Positions 57,556 to 64,000 of a stretch of DNA of 64,000 bases are shown piece by piece. The stretch covers positions 52,203,501 through 52,267,500 of the forward strand of contig NC_092339.1 of NCBI RefSeq assembly GCF_046630445.1, read 5' to 3'. Below the pieces are notes generated by a model. That model searched no databases, was not told the origin of the DNA, and was given only the letters and a program-made list of their open reading frames with translations. A program made the translations under genes and the position numbers. The first letter of the stretch is position 1. Each line of letters starts with the position of its first letter. The stretch is from Rutidosis leptorrhynchoides. Its lineage: Eukaryota > Streptophyta > Magnoliopsida > Asterales > Asteraceae.

Positions 57556-58863
57556 GTATTTACTCAACCATATTATACATTTATACATACATACATGAAA
57601 TTGATCCAAACAGAAACAAATTTGAGATATGTATTTTTTTAATATTAAAATAATGTACAAATACAAAAATATATTTTGATAGTAGCACTAAGCATTACAC
57701 TAGCTTGGTGTAATACAAGTAACAATATTAGTATTTCACCAAATATATACAAATAATATTTTTATATATTTCTAGTAATGAGCAGTGTTACGTTACAGTT
57801 GATTGGTTCTACCGGTGAAAACACATCTGAGAGGAAATTAGAGGCGATATCATTTCAAGAAAATTGGATACCGATCAGTTTGCCTGAATCCTGGTTATCT
57901 CTTTATCTTTTTTTGACATTTTCATAAGAAAGTTTGTTTAGGCCTAATAAAGCAACGACGATGATACAATCTTGATGATTTAGGACTTGCAGTTTGGTTG
58001 ATTAGGGCCCTGTTTAGATAAGGGTTTCAATGTATGGAAATGAATATAAAAAATTGAAAATGAATAAGAATGATACAATCTTTTATCTAGGAAAAAAAGA
58101 GAAAAGAGAAACGGGTGGTTTTACCCTCGTGTGTAACGCAGACGAATGTCAGTTGCAAGGGACTGTTCAAGCAGATATGTAAACCACAACTGCTGACCTA
58201 GTATCAATAAAAAAAGTTTAGACACTGTCTACAAATAATTTTACATTAAAAGATAAAAAGAAAACACTACAACTTGACATGTGCACTTAAATATTTAAAA
58301 ACATAGCTCCCCTGGCTGAACCCCTCACGCACAATACCACAACAGTCTGCGCATAATCTGGTTTTACAACAGAATAAGGTCCGTTTGATTGATAAAACTC
58401 ATAGAACTGTAATGTAAGTAGAATCTTAAATTTATTGTATATTCTGTAATCCTGTATGGTTGTAAAGTACAGTTCATATTTTGTTACACTGTTACTTTTG
58501 CATGAAATTTTATAGAACTGAAATTTTTTTTAAAAATTATTATTATATCTGATAGCATATGAGGTAACACCGTAACAGTTTACTAACCGTGGCATTTATA
58601 TTATTACTATCATGAATATTATTATTATTATTGTTAGATTATTATATTAATATATTATTGATACATTATATTATATACTAGATTTGTTTTCCATTATTAT
58701 TGATATCACTTTTAAATTTTAATCTTTTTCACTTGCAAACACACTCAGTAATCTGTATATGTAAATTCCCTGATATAATTGTTTAGTGTAAAAGATATGA
58801 CGTACTCGTCAGACCTTGGTTTCTTGGATTTGTGTGTTCTAAAATGTCTTGTTATGACAACAG
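57556..58863 (+). other. Intron or intergenic DNA
   Basis: A weak candidate exon (LIGSTGENTSERKLEAISF) follows an acceptor-like CAG at 57798. TE-terminus-like motifs GGGCCCTGTTTAG (about 58006) and AAGGTCCGTTTGATT (about 58377) suggest a small inverted-repeat element between them, which I could not resolve. Confidence 0.35.
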
Positions 58864-59062
58864 GGATGACGGTGTTTCAACGTCAAACCAGTCCGAGCCG
58901 AGTGTTGTTACAAAGTTAGTTGCTACTGGTGCACGTGATTCTAAAGGGGTGGCAGATGAGATATTTTGGGAACACATGGGTATTACTGTCAACATTCTTC
59001 GAATGAAAAAGTCAGACTACAATAGAGGGCAGTTACATTTGCTAGATGACTTGCTGATTAAG
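58864..59062 (+). CDS. TIO: TIO-like exon (EIFWEHMGITVNILR)
   Basis: The acceptor is ACAACAG, the donor AAG|GTATGC, phase 0 at the donor. It leads directly in phase into the next exon (CFSLLRKLL). Confidence 0.65.
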
Positions 59063-59556
59063 GTATGCTACTTTTTGTTGACTACTACTGCAAAGCTAGC
59101 TGGCTACCGGATTAAAACTTAAAACTACTATGTATCATACATAAATACATTTTAGACAACTTTCGGTATAACTTTTGACTAAACTTTTTGTTGTCCGGTT
59201 TGAGATAAAATACTAACCCAAATTAATAGACCTAATTTGGGTAAATTGGCGGAAGTTTAATAACATTTCTTTTTCTCCAACGGAACTGTCATGTTTGTTA
59301 ACAAGATTACAAGAAGCATTTGGTTGTTATTAAAGCACTTTATTTTTATTTTATATTTTCAGGCAAAAAACTTGAAATAAAAGATAAGAGTAATATCAAC
59401 TATTGTATAAAAGTAGGATGTCCTAGGTTAGAATCAAACATTGTATAAAAGAAAATATCAACTATTTTTTTTTTGCTATGTATTTTATTTCTTTTTTTAC
59501 CATGTTCATTTTTCTGGATGGTGCTAGTCATAAAAAACAACTCTTTTTTGTTGCAG

Positions 59557-59655
59557 TGTTTCTCACTTTTAAGAAAATTATTGGATAATAATGGAGGTGG
59601 GTTTGGAGATTCATATATGAGTCATTGGGTGGCCGTAGTGGAGCTCTATAAAGAG
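59557..59655 (+). CDS. TIO: TIO-like exon (33 codons)
   Basis: Between TTGCAG and GAG|GTTATA, phase 0. Encodes CFSLLRKLLDNNGGGF and YMSHWVAVVELYKE. Confidence 0.75.
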
Positions 59656-59741
59656 GTTATAATCTCAACCAAAGATATAATATAATAAATGTCTAACATT
59701 TTTATCTATTACATCTCAAACTTCAGTATATGTATATGTAG

Positions 59742-60374
59742 GTTACTGGTTGCACTGAAGATGCATCGGGGAGACTTGTATATGAATCTGTTGCCTGCAT
59801 TAGAATTATGATATCCAGTGTAGCACAACATCTGAAAGCTTCCAAGGCCACCAAACATGCCGAGGTGGCGACAAACACTCTTAGAGAGATGTTGGATCAT
59901 GCTAAAGCTTTAGGTGTCATAGATGATTTGCTTTCATGTGTAGCGACTTGTGGTAAAAGTCTCATGTCTGGTTCTTCAAATTTGTTACGTGCAGCTTGTG
60001 AAGCATGTGAGGCTATTTGGTCACTAATACATGCTTTTGAGATTCATTCTACAAACGAAGAGGCACCTGTATTTCCGTTAAGCTCGATGTATTCCCACTC
60101 TCTGGATCAGATTAATATTAGGTCACTGATACATGCTTTTGAGATTCAATCTAGAAAAGAGAATGAACCTGTATTTCCATTAGGTTCAATGTATTCCAAC
60201 TCTTTGGATCAGATTAATATTAAAGGAGATGAATATGGACCATTGATGGGTACAGATTATGAAAAAATAGTGGAAACTGTGACGCAAGAATTCCTCAGGT
60301 CTGATGATATAAGGGTTGCTATCTTCTATTGTCTTCGCCAGCGCCTGGAAGCCTCATGGTCTTCTGTAATTCAG
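59742..60374 (+). CDS. TIO: TIO-like exon with an internal tandem duplication
   Basis: 211 codons between ATGTAG and CAG|GTGATA, phase 0. A 102-bp unit (60018-60119) is repeated directly at 60120-60221. The encoded units run SLIHAFEIHSTNEEAPVF to SLDQINI and SLIHAFEIQSRKENEPVF to SLDQINI; only one such unit is expected in the family. Confidence 0.8.
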
Positions 60375-60965
60375 GTGATAACTAAGGCTTTCTGTATAAA
60401 GTTAAGTCCTAACAGTTGGATAATGGTTCTAAATGGGAAATTTTTGTAGTACATGTCACTATGGGTCAGGCTAACCCGAAAAACATCAAGTCATAACCGG
60501 TTATTTTACTTAGCGAAGTTTACTTTGACATAACCCAAATCATTTATAAAATTTGGTGAAAATCAATCTTTCGACTTCTGTTTTGCTGTCCCTGTCATTA
60601 TCATCATGATCCCCTGTTTGTCAACCTTCCTGCTCATCCTGACTCACTGTGTTACGTGATACGTCACCATATTAAATAAAGTAATCTAATAAGTACTTCA
60701 ATTGATTAAAGCTAATTCTACAACCTTTTCAAATATAATGGTCTACTTCCATGAGTAATACGATTTTGGAGGTTGTTTCATTTGTAATACACTCGGCAAT
60801 ATCGGACCTGTCTGATTCCGATTAGACCCCTTTTGATCTTCTTTATTTTATTTTACTCTTTTGACCCAGATAAGAGTATGAAAATGTATCCAAACCGACA
60901 ACTCACTGATAAGTAGTTAATCATGCATTACCTAACCTGAGGAGTGGTATAATTTCTATTTTCAG
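60375..60965 (+). other. Intron of the TIO-like gene
   Basis: 591 bp, GT...CAG, AT-rich, no repeat recognised. Confidence 0.7.
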
Positions 60966-62034
60966 ATAATCTTACGGTGTTGCCTGCATAATGATTTGGT
61001 TGCTAGAGTTTTATGTGGTCTCTCTAGTTCATGTTCATCAGTGGTTGGTGGAGGTGGTGAAAATACAATCATTTCAGAGGTTTTTTCATTAATATCTTTT
61101 TGTGCTTCATTCGATACAGATCCTCAACAACAAGACAAACAACCTGAAAATCGAAGTATCTGATCCAAGTGACTTGGTTCTACATGCATGCCTTTTATTA
61201 GCTACAGTTGCACAATCCATAGATGATCGGTCTAAAGGATATACTGCAGTAATTATGCTTACATCATCACCTGAAACTCAGCAGTCTCGCCTCTCTGACC
61301 TAGCTCACCATTACTCTTTGTGTGATGGAATACAGAATTTTCGTCCCCATTCTATGTCGGCCATGCTGGCACTTGGATACATGTGCTCCCTTGAAAATAA
61401 TGAGCCCATTGCAACGTCAATTCGTGAAATAGTCGTTCCTTTGATCCCACCGAGTACCACACTTTGTGATTATCTCAGGATGTCAATTACAGACGCTCAA
61501 GGTGGTAAACTCATGCTCTCATACTGGCGCGGGATCAAGGATGGGTGCGTGGTTTTGTTGTATTTCAGATTACTTTGGGGTGGACCTTTAGCTACTATTC
61601 AAGACTTGGGTAGCTGTGATATTCCCCAAAGTCTTATTAATTTGTTAGGAAACAAGCAGCAGCAGCAGCAGCAGCATTCAAATGAAATTGGACTATCACC
61701 TCTTGGGGTTTACTGGGCAGTTAGTTCATTACACATGTGTCTTAAAGGAGGAAGTTCAGTTTTTCGCCAGGTGTTGATTACAAGTGAAAATGTAAAAATA
61801 ATGTGTGATTTAATATCTGATGTCCATCTTAAGCTTTTACGCTATTGGGTTGGACCTGGTGGAGGGAAAAGTGGAGTCAAAGAGACAGTTGATCAAGTAG
61901 TTAATCTTTTGAGGTTTCCATTTGAGGCTTCTGAGAAGAGTATTGAACTTGGAGACATGGACTCTCAAAGTAGGAAGGATATGGTTATAGAAATAAAAGC
62001 AAGCATGGACCAGTATATTCAAATCCTTTTAGAG
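60966..62034 (+). pseudogene. TIO: TIO-like exon carrying a frameshift
   Basis: It starts IILRCCLHNDLVARVLCGL in phase 0 after TTTTCAG. Near 61110-61150 the conserved reading moves to another frame (KIEVSDPSDLVLHACLLLATVAQ onward), which continues to the donor GAG|GTATGC. A CAG run encoding glutamines is at 61657-61677. The exon length is 3n+1, consistent with a one-base insertion or two-base loss. Confidence 0.8.
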
Positions 62035-62108
62035 GTATGCATATATCTATATTTACATATATTTTGTCTTTAAAGTTTTGCAAATAATTAATGCTATTAA
62101 ATCTTTAG

Positions 62109-62342
62109 GTAGGACTTCCTGGGCAAATAATCAAGTGTTTGGAACATTTGGAGTCCAAGGATACTGAACAACCTCTTGAGCTTCTAATCTTAATGATAGA
62201 TCATCGTTCACTGGTTGTTGAACTTGTTAGGAAAGGACTCTTGAATCCAATTTTAATGAAAAGCTTACTTGATGATTCATCACCAACTCAAGTCAAGGTG
62301 AAGGCTCTGAAAATAGTTACAGGATTAGCCGAAATGGACAAG
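62109..62342 (+). CDS. TIO: TIO-like exon (78 codons)
   Basis: Between CTTTAG and AAG|GTCAGT, phase 0. VGLPGQIIKCLEHLESKD to IVTGLAEMDK is one of the best conserved TIO stretches. Confidence 0.8.
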
Positions 62343-62767
62343 GTCAGTACTTGCTACTGTATTTGGTAAAGTCTCAATCTTCTTTTATATTAGTATAGGC
62401 CCGCTTACACATGGTTACGCATCATGTTATAAGATAAATTAAGATAAAGTCTTAAATAAAATTCAGAACTCTGTGTTAGAGTGAAGATGTAAGAGTACAA
62501 AACCCATAAATAACATTTCGAACCAAATCTTATTTTTCTATAAGGTAGTTATCACTTTTCAATAAGTAACCTTAACTAATAATTTCAAGGAATTGAATCA
62601 TTGCTTGAAGGTCTTATTAAGTTTTATTATAAATGAAATTCAATATATTGCAATTCCAAGTTGTCTGGTATCGTAAATTTTGTAGAAATAGAAATAGGTA
62701 TAGCCATGTTAAAAGCAATTATGATATCATCATTATTTTGTGTTAATGAACAAGCATTTGGACGCAG

Positions 62768-62807
62768 GAGTTTTATGAGCTAATAGATGGAGCAGATATA
62801 TTACAAC
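62768..62807 (+). pseudogene. TIO: TIO-like exon interrupted by the TRIM element
   Basis: After GACGCAG the frame reads EFYELIDGADILQ and is then cut by the LTR beginning TGAAAGGACC at 62808. The rest of the exon is not found downstream in the window. Confidence 0.65.
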
Positions 62808-63266
62808 TGAAAGGACCGGTTATAGCCCAACAAGCACCAAACATATAAGCCATGAGCTCCCACATTACTCTAAAACCAATTGGTAGTAGAGAGAGACACT
62901 CATGAGCTTATATGTTGATCTTGACATTTATCCTTAACCAATGTGGGATTGGGTTTGCACCCAACAATCCTCCCCTCAAACCGAAGACCACATCACCAGG
63001 TCTCCCCTTCAACGATATTCCGCACATGATCCATTCATCTTATATCGCCGGCCATTACCCGCAACTCTCAACCTGACCAAGGCCAAATCAGGGAGATCTT
63101 TTGATATAAGGCACACACAATGATCCATTATCGTTGTCTAACTGGGGCGATTAATCCACATAATTCTAGGCTAACCCGCTCTGATACCACTGAAAGGACC
63201 GGTTATAGCCCAACAAGCACCAAACATATAAGCCATGAGCTCCCACGTTACTCTAAAACCAATTGG
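62808..63266 (-). mobile_element. TRIM-type element in the TIO-like exon
   Basis: LTR 62808-62966 (159 bp, TGAAAGG...CCAACA). The minus-strand polypurine tract is at plus 62967-62979, and the minus-strand primer site TGGTATCAGAGC ends at plus 63189, directly before a second LTR copy (63191-63266). The second copy keeps only the first 76 bp before it runs into a different sequence at about 63267. Confidence 0.8.
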
Positions 63267-63268
63267 TT

Positions 63269-63835
63269 TGTTGGGTTTTTTATTTGGTTTCCAATTATGT
63301 GGTTAGCCCAAGCCCAACAAATTAAGCCCAATTGATTGTTTGACTTGGTCAACCATCAAGGGGCATCTTTAATTTGAAGTTGTGCAGCTGTATTCACAAA
63401 AAGAGTGCAGAGAGATAGATCAAGAAATTGTGTGAAACCCCAATTCCCGTCTACAGTGACAGCAGGCCAGAAAACCTTCGATCCCCGGAGATCCGACCGT
63501 TGAATCTTCTTCATTTTTGGGCTGTGTCTTCCTGACATCAGTGCCAACATTTTCAACCGTTGAATTCGTCTCAAGTGGTCTGTAGCTCGAGTTACAGCAG
63601 GTCGAACAGTAGCAGAATTTTGGGTGATGAAATTCTTCTTTTGTCTTTAATTGTTTCATATACTTGTTGATTATTGTTGTTCAAGAGTATGATGATGTTG
63701 TATACCTCTAGTTGATCTAGAGAAGGATTATTGTATTGCTCTCTTTGTTGATGATAGTGGAACATTAAGTGGCTTACGAGTCCCGTGGTTTTTACTCTCG
63801 ATTTTGAGGGGTTTTCCACGTAAAAAGTCTCGTGT
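63269..63835 (+). mobile_element. Copia-like LTR fragment
   Basis: Starts TGTTGGG inside the truncated TRIM LTR and ends with GGTTTTCCACGTAAAAAG and TCTCGTGTG, the U5-like end seen in many plant copia LTRs. Its right end is the breakpoint of the gene duplication rather than a complete element end. Confidence 0.5.
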
Positions 63836-64000
63836 GTAGTTAATCTTTTGAGGTTTCCATTTGAGGCTTCTGAGAAGAGTATTGAACTTGGAGACATGGA
63901 CTCTCAAAGTAGGAAGGATATGGTTATAGAAATAAAAGCAAGCATGGACCAGTATATTCAAATCCTTTTAGAGGTATGCATATATCTATATTTACATATA
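63836..64000 (+). pseudogene. TIO: Second copy of part of the TIO-like gene
   Basis: 165 bp identical to 61897-62061: the end of the frameshifted exon, its donor and the start of the intron. It runs off the window. The copy starts in mid-exon, so it is a segmental duplication, not a second complete gene. Confidence 0.9.

Larger units (their letters stand above)
57442..62807 (+). pseudogene. TIO: TIO/Fused-type kinase gene, ARM-repeat half, disrupted
   Basis: The exons encode helical ARM/HEAT-type repeats that match, in order, the C-terminal region of the plant Fused homologue TIO (TWO-IN-ONE), which binds kinesin-12 and drives phragmoplast expansion at cytokinesis. Diagnostic stretches are YMSHWVAVVE, GCTEDASGRLVYES, CCLHNDLVARVLCGL, HLKLLRYWVGPGGGKSGV and the exon starting VGLPGQIIKCLEHLE. 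Defects: no kinase-domain exons in the window, a reading-frame shift in the exon at 60966-62034 (1069 bp, not a multiple of three), a 34-codon internal duplication, and a TRIM element inside the exon that begins at 62768. Either a decayed duplicate of the real gene or a fragment; the gene assignment is by recognition of conserved blocks. Confidence 0.75.

Overview
The window is a eudicot nuclear segment, most likely from the Asteraceae. The evidence is AT-rich intergenic DNA, intron-bearing genes, tRNA-primed LTR retrotransposons, and element and kinase families I recognise from daisy-family genomes; the family assignment is inference. Almost all of it is transposable elements stacked inside one another. 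Only two host loci are visible: the kinase exon of a receptor-like cytoplasmic kinase (35109-36023, +) and the ARM-repeat half of a TIO/Fused-type kinase gene (about 57.4-62.8 kb, +), which is broken and partly duplicated.

Layout. 1-1970: a possible LTR scrap, then a compact minus-strand LTR element (241-1970, target duplication GTAAC). 1971-3342: no gene seen. 3343-34706: one RTE-type LINE on the + strand, split by three later insertions. The Athila-type Ty3/gypsy element A (3778-20766, duplication GGTGC) sits inside its endonuclease. Element B (20767-29908, duplication CATCA) sits in the last bases of A's 3' LTR. A small minus-strand element (32204-33685, duplication GACGA) sits in the LINE C-terminus. 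35.1-37.0 kb: the kinase exon and two tRNA-derived SINEs. 37.7-41.9 kb: two tandem copies of an RRM-bearing LINE ORF1-like region, the first invaded by a minus-strand LTR. 42.0-52.7 kb: a truncated LINE tail (minus) containing element D (42244-52698, duplication CAGAT). 53.1-53.4 kb: a Helitron-like remnant. 53533-56956: a 3.4 kb solo LTR (duplication TGTAT). 57.4-64 kb: the TIO-like locus, with a TRIM element and a copia-like LTR piece in or beside its exons and a second copy of one exon at the right edge.

A is a nearly complete Athila-like element: gag-protease (7190-10054), RT-RNase H-integrase (10088-12793), a small CCHC zinc-finger ORF (12958-13332) and a third, large ORF (to 16662). The third ORF has no ATG near its amino end but follows a good splice acceptor. 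Two upstream ATG-initiated leader exons end in donors of matching phase. A also carries eight copies of a CG-containing palindrome in four pairs.

B and D are related non-autonomous elements with 2.4-3.1 kb LTRs and no intact pol. Their shared cargo is the most unusual content here: a sense ORF of unknown function, a decayed piece of a host poly(A)-binding protein gene, and, on the opposite strand, a 57-codon ORF for a two-helix hydrophobic protein with a TATA box about 80 bp upstream. That antisense ORF is open and free of indels in both elements.

Target duplications and LTR divergence give one consistent history. The two B LTRs differ by one 2-bp microsatellite change, A's by about 17 in 1996, D's by roughly 1%, and the 241-1970 element's by about 4%. 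Counts are by eye.
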